Source: Sympetrum striolatum (Eukaryota; Arthropoda; Insecta; Odonata; Libellulidae). Taken from it: a stretch of 64,000 nucleotides of DNA. Under the pieces are notes generated by a model, which was not told the DNA's origin, ran no database searches, and saw only the letters and a list, made by a program, of their open reading frames with translations. The stretch lies in the NCBI GenBank assembly GCA_947579665.1, contig OX388348.1, positions 5,642,001 to 5,706,000 on the forward strand, given 5' to 3'. The position numbers were made by a program, and so were the translations under genes. Below are positions 24,579 through 36,535 of this stretch, one piece after another (position 1 is the stretch's first letter; each line of letters opens with the position of its first letter).

Positions 24579-26325
24579 GATTGAAGTAAGAGATTACCCA
24601 TTCTACTACAATATCGTAGATTTTTTGCGGTCTACAGATAACTGAAATCCCTTTACCTTTTTAGGCTTTGAAACGTTACTTATTCGCTCCTGACCACTCG
24701 TCGCTCAAAACTTAAAAGAAAACAAAGACCGATTAAACATAAGAAATAAGGACGTCCGTAATTTCCGTCAAAACTCAAAAATAATATGAGAGATGTCCAC
24801 AACTTACCACATTATTATTTTAAATCACTGGAATTGACAGTGAGAATGCAAATTCTATCAACGTACGAATTTCAAAATCGTTTTATTTCACTGAAAATTC
24901 AGTTAACAATTACGTTACCATAAACAAAACTTGGTTTTCACTGACGCTTAAAGAAAATTGAAAAAATCAATGAAAAAATGTTCGTACTTATCAACGTGCG
25001 TTTCTTCACAGGATATTGTTTGTCACAAAAAAAATTTAAAATGCCTTTCAATTTTTTCTTCATCATAAATCTTCAACTCTTATTTTCAAAATTTATTTTA
25101 ACTGGCCATGTCCAGTTTAATCCGCCATGTCTTCTTCTTCTAACACATGAGTTCAGAATCAACAATCGCCTTGATTGTCAAGGGTTTGTTTATAACATGA
25201 AAATTTAGACGGAATTTTCGTATATTTTATCAAAATTCTTGCAATTTCAAATCGCATACGATATTTCTCAGCCAAAATATCTAAATCTTTATTCTATTTC
25301 CCTTGTTTTGAAATATATATATATGTATATATTCTTAGATCACATTAGGATAAGCAGTACCACGTTTAAAGTTACATTTTCATACAGGTACAAAGGGGCC
25401 AAATGAATCAAGCAATAAACGTAAATGACAGAAATAAATTACATTTCACTCAAATAACCAACGATGAATATTCTACTCGGAAAGTAAATGTATTTTGGAA
25501 CTGACTGGTATCTCAATCTTAAAATGTGTAACATAAACACGAACCACAAAAGTAATCGCAATGTCAAAATAGAAACAAAAATTAAACACCAATAACAGAA
25601 GGATAGTAAATGAATATGGAGTGGAAGCACTTAAAAACAACGATTGAATCAATTTTTATATTCTGCATGTAATAAAATAAAATTTCTTAACCTTTTTGGT
25701 CTATCATACGATGCTCGAGGTTTGCTACAACTTTACAACTCGCCGTTCAACTCTTCAAAGATTACAAACACCGAATCTGGGAAATCTTTACGTTCTTCTC
25801 TAACTCCATTCCCGTCAATCGCTAAACACATCATTGCAAAGAGATTAGATCTAGTACTTAATTCAGAAGAATATACTTCAAAACTTACGCAACGTACCAG
25901 GATATTTATACGCAACCAGTTGAATTGATCGACAGAAATCCATTTTCAGTAAACCACTGTTATAAATCTCATTTCATTTTACGAAAAAGACGGTAAACAA
26001 TTAAGTTGATGTAAATAAAACTTGGTTGCTACAGACTCGTCAACAAAATTCGAATTTAAAAAAAATTATATCGTCAAGGGAATGAGTTGTTTACTACATG
26101 GAAATTTAGACAAAATTTTCGTATATTTTATCAAAATTCTCGCAATTTCGAGTCGCAAACGATATTTCATGACCAAAATAAGAATCTTTATTCTATTTCC
26201 CTTCTTTTGATGCTAGTTTCGACTTCCTACGACTGTTCTTTCTAATTTAGTTTTGTAAAAGAAACGAATCATGTAACGAAAAAAATGAACTTTACGTGTA
26301 TTTCTTATGCAAACTGTTTTACTCG

Positions 26326-26383
26326 TCTGGATTCGAACCGTGGACTTTAGGAAAATTAAAAGTACCACTTGATCATCCCAGGG
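26326..26383 (-). other. tRNA-like pol III promoter block, unit 4
   Basis: B box at 26329-26339 and A box both intact, identical to unit 1 in these motifs. Confidence 0.6.
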
Positions 26384-28469
26384 AATACATTTAATGATGT
26401 TAAAAGTTAGAACATCGTGTGACGTCTAGTTTTCGAGATTATCTGGAACATACAAACATACAAACAAACATCCATTTTTATATATATATAAGACTAGCAG
26501 AAGTACCCGTTGATTCTCAACGGGGATGTTTAATTTCATAAATATCAGTGTAATAACCTTGATCGTAACAAATTCTCCATAATTGTTGGTAAATAGCGAA
26601 TACCAGACTTTCCAAACCAATATATCAAGAAACATTTCTTGATAGTTACAATTAAGTCTACAAATCCACTCTAACTCAATATTCAATTTAACGCAGGTTG
26701 ATGATCTTTTCCGTGACAATGAGTCAAAATGTATCTACATATGAAAGTGAGGCTTACATATAGCTTCTTCTCTCTTGGCTTATATCTTCTGAAGGCAGGT
26801 TCTAGTATCTGAATGAGCTTTTCGGTAACAATGTATCAAAATGTATCTACGTATGAAAAGAGGCATAGGTAATAGCTTCTTCCCCTCAGACTTTTATCTC
26901 CTATAGGAGCATTTTCCTTCTTTCTACGCCGATTGAAGCCGCAAACTTTCTACTGGTCTTCATTGAGAGGATATCTTCAGTAACTGAATAAGTGTGATTC
27001 CGAGAATGGACAAATACATCATTGTAGTATTTCTTACGTGAAGAAAAAACTATAGAAATTAAATAAGAAATGGTGTATCATGGAACCAGAAGGTATGTTT
27101 CATTGTTTTATCTTGGCTATACTCATAACATGAGGTTGTTAGTGAGAATTCGTGACTCGTATAAATGTAGTGATATGTTAATTAATGTCCAGGAACTTAG
27201 TCGTAGATCTTGGGAATGATTAAGTGCAAGACACAACGCCATATTCGGATGGAACGATAAAAGCCATGATAATAGAGCGACAACTTTACCGAAATCAGTC
27301 TGTGGAGCTATGCTCTTAAGTCGAAATTCATTATATGATAAGTGCATTGGGTTAAGTGAGCAGAAAAGTATTTGATTATAAACCTAATAAATATTTGCAA
27401 TTATTTTATTGCTGAAAATATTTTCGATCGAATAATAACATTGGCAGTCTCACACAGAAATATGTCAGCAAAGTTCCTTTTGGATCCAAGTGATAAGGCT
27501 TCGAAAAATGCAAGTTTGATCTCGGTGAACACTTTGCCGATATGCCTGTGTACGGGACTTGGTTAAGATTTTTAGATTTATGTACTCCGCGAGTGACGTA
27601 TGGCTGGGGAAAATATTGGCAATGTAAATGATCTGATCTATTAATTTCTTCTCCAGTAACTAAAGAAAAACTTCTAAGATAAATTATTTCCTGGACCCAC
27701 AAAATACATTCAGCGTAGAATCTTCACAGTAATCAATAAATACAGACACCACCTACCTCCGTTGAGAAGGCGTATAGTGGCTTAAGTAAATTTACATTTT
27801 GTGGTTATCTGAATAGTTTCTTATCCCAAAAACAAACTTATGTTTAAGATGTTTAAGAATTATAACCTATTCTTCGGCTGAGGTCAAATTTATAAATTTC
27901 AGCGTACAGTATGTTAAATATTGACATTTGGGTTAGCTGTTTTCAATATCAGAGTTTTATTTCGACATGGCACTCCGTCCAGTAAACACCTAGGTAAATC
28001 ATACTATATATTCATAACGAAATGCATAAATCAGTAAGTTGATCACGATGCTCGTAATTATAATTGAACGTTGATATTGCTACTGCAGCTATAATTTACG
28101 CAGCATTAGATATTTCTATACGGTTCGAAAAAAACAGAATTTTTCACTTTAAACAATTAACAATACATTAAATCATGCAATTTCATAATATTGAAACTAA
28201 TAAACAATATGATGAAAAGACAGAGCCATCTATATGAAGATTACAGTTATAAACAACGCAAAATATCATTACAATACCGGCTATTAATGCTACATAAGTT
28301 TTTTAAACGTTTTTAAATCTGTTGCAGTAAGAATTTTCAACACAAAATTGCATAGTATTATAGTGCAGTAGAATAGACTTTATTCATTTGTGATTGCAAA
28401 ACTGAGAAATGATTTCAAAAACTATTATACTTATGTCTATGATATCCACAATATACTGCGTTTCAAGTA

Positions 28470-28540
28470 GGGGTCTCCAAACTTTTCAGCTTTATTATCT
28501 ATCAAACAGCAGATCTGGCCCGCGGGCAGTAGTTTGGATT
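28470..28540. mobile_element. hAT-like fragment nested in unit 5
   Basis: Same block; the core TCTGGCCCGCGGGCAGTAG is intact. This places it in all four long units. Confidence 0.5.
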
Positions 28541-30226
28541 TGGATTGAAGTAAGGGATTACCCATTCTAGTACAATATCTTAGAGTGCGGTTTGCGGTCT
28601 ACAGATAACTGAAATCGCTTTACCTTTTTAGGCTTTGAAATGTTACTTATTCGCTCCTGACCACTCGTCGCTCAAAACTTAAAGGAAAACAAAGACCGAT
28701 TAAACATAAGAAATAAGGACGTCCGTAATTTCCGTCAAAACTCAAAAATAATATGAGAGATGTCCACAACTTACCACGTTATTATTTTAAATCAGTGGAA
28801 TTGACAGTGAGAATGCAAATTCTATCGATTTCGAAATCATTTAATTTCACTGAATATTCAGTTAACAATTACGTTACCATAAACAAAACTCGGTTTTCAC
28901 AGACGCTTAAAGAAAATTGAAAAAATCAATAAAAAAATGTTCGTACCTTTCAAAGTGCGTTTCTTCACAGGATATTGTTTGTCACAACAAATTTTAAAAT
29001 GCCATTCAATTTTTTCTTCACCATAAATCTTCAACTCTTATTTTCGAAATTTATTTTAACTGGCCATTGATCCGCCATGTCTTCTTATAGAATTACACAT
29101 GAGTTCGAAATCAACAATCGCCTTGATCGTCAAGGGAATGGGTTTGTTTACAACATGAAAATTTTGACGAAATTTTCGTATATTTTATCAAAATTCTCGT
29201 AATTTCAAATCGCATACGATATTTCTCAGCCAAAATAAAAATCTTTATTCTATTTCCCTTGTTTTGAAATATATATATATATATGTATATATATGGGACA
29301 AATGAATCAAGCATTAAACATAAATGACAGAAATAAAATACATTTCACTCAAATAACCAACGATGAATATTCTATACGGAAAATAAATGTAGTATGGAGC
29401 TGACTCGTATCTCAATCTTAAAATGTGTAACATAAACACGAAACACAAAAGTAATCGCAATGTCAAAATAGAAACAAAAATTAATCACCAATAAAAGAAG
29501 GATAGAAAATGAATATGGAGTGGAAGCACTTAAAAACAACGTTAATCTCAATTTTTGCATCCTGCATTTAACAAAATAAAATTGCTTTACCTTTTTGGTC
29601 TGGTATATGATGTTAGAGATTTGCTACAACTTAACAACTCGCCGTTCAACTCTTCAAGGATTACAAACTACGAATCTGGGAATTCTTTTCGTCCTCCGCA
29701 AACTCCATTTCCGTAAATTGCTAAATATACATGAATACAAATAGATTAGATTTAATACTTAATTCAAAAGAATATACTTCAAAACTTACGCAACGTACCA
29801 GGATATTTATACGCAATCAGTTGAATTGATCGATAGAAATCCATTTTCAGTAAACAACTGTTATAAAACTCATTTCATTTTACGAAAAAGACGGCAAACA
29901 ATTAAGTTGATGTAAATAAAACTCGGTTGCTATAGACTCGTCAACAAAATTCGAATTAAAAAAAATTTATATCGTCAAGGGAATGGGTTGTTTACTACAT
30001 GGAAATTTAGACAAAACTTTCGTATATTTTATCGAAATTCTTGCAATTTCGAATCAAAAACGATATTTCTCGACCACAATAAAAATCTTTATTCTATTTC
30101 CATTCTTTTGATGCTCGTTTCGACTCCTTACGACCGCTCTTTCTAATTTAGTTTTTCAAAAGAATTGAAGCCTGCAACGGAAAAAATGAACTTTACGTGT
30201 ATTTCTTATGCAAACTATTTTACTTG

Positions 30227-30284
30227 TCTGGGTTCAAACCGTGGACTTAAATTAAATTTAAAGTATCACTTGATCATCCCCGGG
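30227..30284 (-). other. tRNA-like pol III promoter block, unit 5
   Basis: The B box is GGTTTGAACCC (30230-30240), still with the GGTT and CC ends. The A box is TGATCAAGTGA. It is more diverged than in units 1, 3 and 4. Confidence 0.5.
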
Positions 30285-30390
30285 AAGACATTTAATGATG
30301 TTAAAAGTTTGAACATCGTGCGACGTCTAGTTTTCAAGATTTTCTGGAACATACATATATACACACATACAGGCATTTTTATAGATATAT

Positions 30391-30425
30391 AAGATAAGAT
30401 AAGATAAGATAAGATAAGATAAGAT
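30391..30425. repeat. (AAGAT)7 microsatellite at the Helitron array edge
   Basis: Seven perfect AAGAT pentamers overlap the last bases of the array. On the minus strand they read TCTTA, the same pentamer that begins the Helitron 5' end. Confidence 0.85.
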
Positions 30426-30676
30426 AATAATCAATCTGCCTCATTCCGGTATGAGTATGCCGATAACTTCTTAAGTTCTCTTCTTTTCTCCATTACTTTC
30501 CATGTACTTTTTACACTCCAAAAGCATCCAAACATTTTCCTATTTTACTTTCGAACTAAGTACATCGACTGGTGGCATTGGGAATATCCAAAACCCTACT
30601 TGAAGCAGGGTCTCGCGTGAATGATTCATATTCTGAAGAGTTGCCATATTTACTATTTCATGAGAGAGGTGGGAAC

Positions 30677-31126
30677 GATCGAATAAAAACAATCGAATAA
30701 TTCGATTGTTTGCATCAATCGAATTATTCGAATAAAGCGTTTCGATTTTTCACTCTATCCTAACCGAGTGAATGTTTTCGATTGCTCTTAGCGAGTGAAA
30801 AACCGAATGAATCCAATCGATTTTTCGGAGCGATTCACTCGTTGTGAGGAAGTGAGTGAAATATCGAACAGATCTATTCGATTTTTTCACTCGTTTACTT
30901 CGTTCAAGAGGAGAGGAAAGAAGTGGCGCATTACGTGATCCTATTGAGGGGAACTCTAGCAGAGATATGTGATGCTGATGAAATATGAATAAATATGTCA
31001 TATCCGATATCCCGCCAGGTGTTACTGCCCCTAACCAGCATTTGCGTCCTGTCCAGCCCACGAAAACGAGTTAATTCATTCGAATGAAGGAAAAGCGAAT
31101 AACGATTCGATTGTTTTATTTAAATC
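30677..31126. mobile_element. Palindrome-rich module, possible non-autonomous DNA transposon
   Basis: AATAAAAACAATCGAAT at the left is matched in inverted form by ATTCGATTGTTTTATT at about 31103-31123. Inside are the palindrome ACAATCGAATAATTCGATTGT and many short motifs of the form GAGTGAAAAA…CGAA and TTCACTCG in alternating orientation between 30740 and 30900. Dense subterminal repeats of this kind are typical of hAT-like elements. No duplication of the target is evident and no transposase is present, so the assignment is tentative. Confidence 0.45.
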
Positions 31127-31734
31127 TATTGTCCCATTTCTATTTTGAATCCACTGCTTGGGCCGTGACCTCGTGGTATGCTTACATCAGGAACAAACTT
31201 TCTGTTCATTAATTTCCACGAAGAAATGAATATCTTGAATCGTTGCGGAAACTGATCGACTATTACCTCCATTCCTTCAACTGTATTTTATTTTAGAGTA
31301 TACTTGCAGTAAAGTACAACAAGAGTACACTTAGAGACCGATATCTACCTGGCGGCGCACTTAAACGAACAGTGGTGCTTTGGATTCAAATTCAAATACC
31401 AAGAGTGGTCTTCAATAATTTAGCCTTTTATTATGTTGTCCAATTAAAAGACAATCTTGCGAAAGTTCATTAACTGCCCATAATCCGAAAGCTGAAGTAT
31501 GTATTGCTCTCGCGCATTACGTGGTACACACCACCAAGAGCTGTTTCGCGGCAATTCCGTTTGGAAGTATTGCCGTAGATATGAATGTCTTCGTTGAAAG
31601 CCTCCTATCGGCTGGGAATTTAGATATCGATGCCTTGAACAACTTCTTTTGTTGTGCTATCGTTCGCAGGAAGAATGAGTTTTAACAGGATTGAGGATAA
31701 CTTCTCTAATGAAAATAGGAAGAATGATCCCAAT
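31127..31734. other. Non-coding stretch
   Basis: No gene or repeat boundary recognised. Confidence 0.4.
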
Positions 31735-31863
31735 TACAGCCATTTCAATATTTATTACTATTTATGAGCACACAAAACCATTCCATTATCAGAAAAATCC
31801 AATTAGCAGGGACTCGGAAACTTGGGTTTGGAATGCTAGCACGCTAACCACCTGCCCATCTTA
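31735..31863 (-). mobile_element. tRNA-derived SINE, copy 2
   Basis: The minus strand reads GGTGGTTAGCGTGCTAGC, then a degraded B-box region (CCAAGTTTCCGAGTCC), CTGATAATGGAATGGTTTTG and an AATAGTAATAAATATT tail. This is the same order as copy 1 at 4905-5057, with many substitutions, so the family is old. Confidence 0.65.
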
Positions 31864-32945
31864 GTTTTCTTTCTCTGGAGGATCTGTAGTTATTGCATCT
31901 GAATTCCTCTTCAGGACTAAATCTTTCTCCGACATTATTTAGCATTCGAAATAAGGTTTACAATTTCCTTTTTTTCAAGGATTCGAGACGTGATTAGCTA
32001 AGGATAACCAGTTCACATCTCTTATGCGCTTTCTGTACAATATGATGGTAATTCTATTCCGGATATGGAATTTTCCCTCGAGAGAACTGGAAATATATTT
32101 CTAAGGAATTTCGTGATGACAAGCACTTCTATTCGCAGCAATTCTTTTCGTCTAATTCCTTCCCCCAATAAGAGGTGTCGCATAGCTCGTATCACCTGCA
32201 CCCCAACTTCTCATATGACTGCGTGTTCGGAATCCTCCATCAATTCGACCGAAACGGAGATAAATCCCGAAGACGCCTTGGGAGTTGCTTCCATTTCCTT
32301 TGTTTCTATGCACCACCACCGCAGTCGGAAGGCCTTTTTCCTCGGATGTCCCCTCGGGGAAGTGAAAGGATCTCTTGAAAGGCAGATTTACGGTCCCTCA
32401 GACGGCGTTGTGGGATGGCGTTTTTATTTATCTTTTCGACTTCAAGTGCCGGTCGCGCCTTTGATCGCTCCTGTCTCTAAGCCATCCGTCATCCACGCCA
32501 TTGAGTTATTCGCATCTTCACTCGTCTCAGATCAACACTACGTCGCATGATTTAGACTTTATGTACAACATTCTATGATTAGGCGTCACTTTGCGGAAAG
32601 CTTAAACAGGTGAGAGAGAAAGCTTGGTAATTTCCCAAAGTATATGTTGGAGAAGACAGGATAAAAGTACTTCGGTTGGCCGTCTGTGAATTGATCGCAA
32701 TCCCGAATTTCCCAGCTGACCAAGGATTCCTCACCAATACCCCCCATACCTCATCTCTCTTCCTTAAAGGTGTTTTCCATAACCCAAAAATCCCACTCCC
32801 CGCTCCTTTGCCATTTATAAATGTTCCTTATTCTCCTGTACCTGCACCGGCACCAAAACTGGTCCTCTCAAACATTGTTGTAGAAATTTCCTAAGGTTCA
32901 TTTATTTCATCTTTTTCCAATGTACAAAAGGTTCGAATAATAGAA
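31864..32945. other. Non-coding stretch with GC-richer patch
   Basis: 32065-32890 is richer in GC and CpG and holds a 161-codon plus-strand frame without known motifs, signal peptide or splice support. I treat it as chance in a stop-poor region. Confidence 0.4.
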
Positions 32946-33090
32946 TAGTGCAGCAGCAGGTGAGCGCAATGGTCTTGCGACACTGAGGTCGCGGGTTCGA
33001 ATCCTACTTAAGTCATGGTTGTATGTGTGTAAAAAATGGGGCTTATTGCAGGAATGGTAATAATTAAAATAGGGTCAACAATAAAGACGA
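32946..33090 (+). mobile_element. tRNA-derived SINE head, second type
   Basis: GGTGAGCGCAATGG, then a GCGAC…GTCGC stem, then GGTTCGAATCC (perfect B box, about 32994-33004) followed by about 90 bases of non-tRNA sequence. The anticodon loop is not canonical. It differs from the family at 4905-5057. Confidence 0.6.
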
Positions 33091-36000
33091 ATTATTATTT
33101 TAATTTCCAGTGGAAATATCGGACGGTTTTCACCAACTGCAGAAGCCACCCGGAGCCCTCACGCTAAAGAGAATTACTTTACTTTTTACACAAGATAAGT
33201 TATGGAGATAGTTTTCTCTGTATGGAAGCATCATAAAGAATATAAAATAAATAGTTTTCCCCATTAGTGAAGAAAAAGTGTTTCCTATTCTCTTCCAATG
33301 CAGTCAGAATTACTTTTTTAAAGGAGCAGATAACGGAAATATTCTTGGTGCGTTATCTCGACCAGTGGATGATTCTTCATTTGAATCCTGCGACAGGATA
33401 GGGGAAAATTTATTTTCGTTTACTTTTACTACTTGTTATAATGGCTAATCCTTTCCGTAAAACTGCAAGTAATGACATTTATCCTGTTCGTATCTTTTAG
33501 AATGTACAATTCTCACATTCATAGCGTAGTTGAGCTGAAGTAATATCATTAGGTCCCACAATTCCCTCACTCCTCATCTTGTCTAGTTGCCTCATTCCTC
33601 TATCTATGTTTTTGGAAAGGGTTTCAGATTCAATAAGCTTCGGGACTGAAAACCTTGCAAGAATGTGCTGAAAGAAGATTTTTTCACAAACAATTCGTTT
33701 ACCGCGTTCATCAGTTTATCCGCTCTTTTAAACTACGTAGTAGTATTCTTAATTAGTATTTAATTACATCCATGATCCATATCCGGTATTTTTCCCTTAT
33801 ACTACGGCAATGATGCTTCTTGGCCTTACCCTTTGCAAATGGTTTACAACGGCTTGCAATGTCTTGCTAATTTTTATTCTACAGCTGATAAAACTGCGCG
33901 TCAAAGCAAATGTACAAGTTCTATTGATAAGGCTGTTCACCAAGTTCAGCAACAAGTTCCTAGCAGAAGCTCCAACTAGTTGGCGGGTTTGTTTTAAACA
34001 AGCAAGCAAAAGTAAATTTGCCTTCGATAAATATTTCCACTAAATGTGTGACTGCTTGAACTCGTAATTTACTTACAAAATATTTGAGTTGGATATTCAT
34101 CTAAGTTTACTTGAATTAACTCGAGCCTTTTGAATTGAGTCGACTTCTTTCGTTCATCAAGTTTAGTGAATTCGACTCATCTTTTGTTGATGTTTTAGTA
34201 CTTCCGCGGGGAAGAATTAGAAGTAATATATCTACTGGTAAATTAATTATTACAATACACACAGTCAGTAAAGGACTTGCTCCTGTCATAGCCGCATGAA
34301 TTCTGGGAAGAGGGAATCCTTCGGCTCATAAAACAGTGGGATAGTTGTCCTCAGGTCAATTTGGATAAATACTGCAATTATACCCACAGTGTCGTTTCGT
34401 ACCTTTCCATTTGAACATCCATGTACTATCCTTCTTAGAAGACAGAAAGCGTTGCTTTTCGTTAGTAGAGCCTAATTGGCATTACCGTCGTACCATGTTT
34501 CAAATGACGCCATACAAACTTTGTATCGATTTATCGGCTATTTATGAATTTATAGCCATTAATTCGGTATTTTTCAATAAAAAGAAAAAGGATTACTTTT
34601 GCTCAGTAATTTGCTCTTAATTTTTCTGTTGAAAAATACGCGAATAAATAAAAGTGAATGTGAATGATTGAAGTCTCTTCATTTACTGACGAAATTAGGC
34701 ACCTTAAAATTCCAGAAGCCCCTAATTGATGCTCCCATGATTGATACCCCAAAACGGGTTTCGATTCGGTCAGAGGTTAACCCAAGATAGGGCTTAGTGA
34801 GTGTAACATCGGCCGAATTACTGTCATCATTTTTACACGCGTCAACGAAACTGTTTTGAGAACATATTAATTGATATCTTGATATCTGATTTGTGAATAA
34901 TTACGTAAATCATGTAAGATTGATTTAATTAAAAAATTGACAGGTTTTTACGCAAAAGTATGAAATAAGCCACCTGAAAAGTGAAAATAAATTAGGTAAG
35001 GACTCGTTCCGCCAGAATGAAGACATTGTCGTGCCAAATTTGGCTCGCTTTCCAAAGGTTGCTCACCCTTGACTTGAGCCAACTCGCTGGCAATTTGCTG
35101 CCGATCATTCTTCCAAAATTGAACAATACAGTATGCTAATAAACAATAAAATACCGCTAATCACCTTAAAGTGTTGCTCATAATTCCTGATTTGGAGGTG
35201 AAAATTAGCATTTTGTAGACTGTCAGTGTGCCTTTGCGTGATAATTTTTGTGTCTACTCTTTACTCATGAAAGCCTCTCCGTGTTCTAGCAATTTAAAAT
35301 GACTAGCTAATGAATATTCTGCAGCAGCGCTGTTCCAACAGAAATGGAAAACCATTTATGTATAATTTATTTCCATACATTAACTTTTCAACTATTCATA
35401 CAAAACCGTAAGTAATAGTAATTCCGTGGAACATACGTAGTGGAGGTTTATTCTTAATGCATTTACTTTTATTTTTACCTCATTAGCATTTTTAATTTAT
35501 AAGTAAAAAGTTCTTTTAAAATATTAATTTGAGAATTAAGAAGTAATCTGAAATATATTTTGATTCAGGAATTTCGATTTACTTGGGCGATACACTGTTA
35601 TAAGTGTCCTGAAAATTGTGCCGTGTAAACTATATGATGGAATATTTCGAATGACCCACAGAATAAATGGAAGTGAGACAATCCCTGGAATAGAATTGGG
35701 ATGATCTTATTTCAAGACTGAGGCCGAGAAACGGATTGCGATTGGCTTGATAGCTTATTTAGTTAGAGAAACCAGTTAGAGATCTACGTTAGATTCTTGC
35801 TAGCGATGACAGATTTTCTCTTCCTTGTACTAACGCTTTTATTTAATAATCGATTGGGATTGACTAAAATAATTCCCATCTGTCATCTGGTACGGGATTG
35901 AACACCTTCTCTTGCCGCCAACTTGTTCGTAGCCGATGATATGAGAGCGGAAGAGCGATGATATTAATTAAGGCCTCTTCTTATGGAATCCTAAGAACAG

Positions 36001-36385
36001 TGTTTCTCGGCACTTCACTTAGGTGGATGACTTCCGCTTATAGCATTCTGCCTTAGTGGGGAAATCTGTCTCCCTCTTCGCATCGTCTACTCATTTCCTT
36101 CAACTAGCTCTTGGTAACTAAAGTTAGAGGGAGTGAGGTTCTATCCTGCCTTCGAGCTGAATTCTCTACAGAAAGTTGAAATGTTCTCTGAAATTCTATA
36201 TTGCATAAATTCCTTCAGTGTTTAAAGAAACATTTAATTCGATAAAAATCGTGGAAATTTAATTGTATCCCGAAAAACCCCTCTTGCCAGCCGTGGAAAA
36301 TGTGACTTGGGCGTTAGAAAGTGGCTTGGAACACCTTGGTTCGCGGAGTGATTTACGGCGGAGCTGTCGTGTGGAGACTACTCAC
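33091..36385. other. Non-coding stretch
   Basis: No gene recognised. 33850-34170 and 35030-35120 contain short repeated motifs (AACTTGT/ACAAGTT-like, GACTCGA/TGAGCC-like) that may be remnants of a DNA transposon, but no ends could be defined. Confidence 0.4.
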
Positions 36386-36535
36386 CGTCCAGTTTTATAT
36401 ATCCGTCAGTTTCCCCGAGAGAGTTCTTCGCCATGCACTTGTAAGATCCAAAGTCCTTGTGGCTTACGTTCCTTATCTTGAGCATCATGTACTTCTTGTA
36501 CTTGTTTTCCACCACCACAGCCTCGTACTTGTCTC
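36386..36535 (-). CDS. Internal exon, Ig domain of a DIP / lachesin-like cell-adhesion protein
   Basis: Read on the minus strand, a pyrimidine-rich tract ending TTTCAG precedes the first base (36535), and GTGAGTAG follows the last (36386). The 150 bases give 49 whole codons with split codons at both ends (phase 1 to phase 1), so skipping would keep frame. The product contains DKYEAVVVENKYKKYM, then LKIRNVSHKDFGSYKC and AKNSLGETDGYIKLD. DFGSYKC is the tyrosine-corner motif with the strand-F cysteine of an I-set Ig domain, and SLGETDG is characteristic of the third Ig domain of insect DIP proteins (Dpr-interacting, often annotated lachesin-like). These are GPI-linked or secreted neuronal surface proteins that bind Dpr partners in synapse specification. 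One N-glycosylation site (NVS) is present. The strand-B cysteine must lie in the preceding exon, at higher coordinates, which I did not find; nor did I find the following exon. Confidence 0.9.

Larger units (their letters stand above)
22532..26493 (-). mobile_element. Helitron unit 4
   Basis: CTAG lies at 22532-22535. The first ~1.6 kb is nearly identical to unit 5, and both carry a small palindromic insertion (ATCAAGAAACATTTCTTGAT at about 22667) absent from unit 1. The right ~1.3 kb instead matches units 1 and 3, so this unit is a mosaic. Its 5' end reads TCTTATATATATATATAAAA on the minus strand and is joined directly to the CTAG of unit 5. Confidence 0.85.
12373..30394 (-). mobile_element. 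Head-to-tail array of five non-autonomous Helitrons
   Basis: Five units follow one another in the same orientation with no host DNA between them. On the minus strand each ends in a hairpin of 8-bp stem and GAA loop (CCCGTTGA-GAA-TCAACGGG), then TACTTCTG and CTAG; that hairpin-spacer-CTRR order is the hallmark of a Helitron 3' end. The flanking base on the far side of CTAG at 12373 is A on the plus strand (T on the minus strand), as Helitrons require. The far 5' end at 30394 reads TCTTATATATC on the minus strand and is flanked by T on the plus strand, again fitting insertion between A and T. No Rep or helicase motifs are visible, so all units are non-autonomous. Unit lengths are about 3.97, 1.44, 4.75, 3.96 and 3.90 kb. 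Confidence 0.85.
26494..30394 (-). mobile_element. Helitron unit 5 (5' end of the array)
   Basis: CTAG lies at 26494-26497. Up to about 28100 it is nearly identical to unit 4, then it becomes more diverged. The ATCACATTAGGATAAGCAG block found in the other units is lost at about 29280, replaced by an AT microsatellite. The terminal 5' end (minus strand) reads TCTTATATATC at 30394 and borders a run of further TCTTA pentamers. Confidence 0.8.

Noticed and set aside
32065..32550. 161-codon plus-strand frame, the longest in the window
   Set aside because: No recognisable domain or signal peptide; lies in a CpG-containing patch like others that give chance frames.
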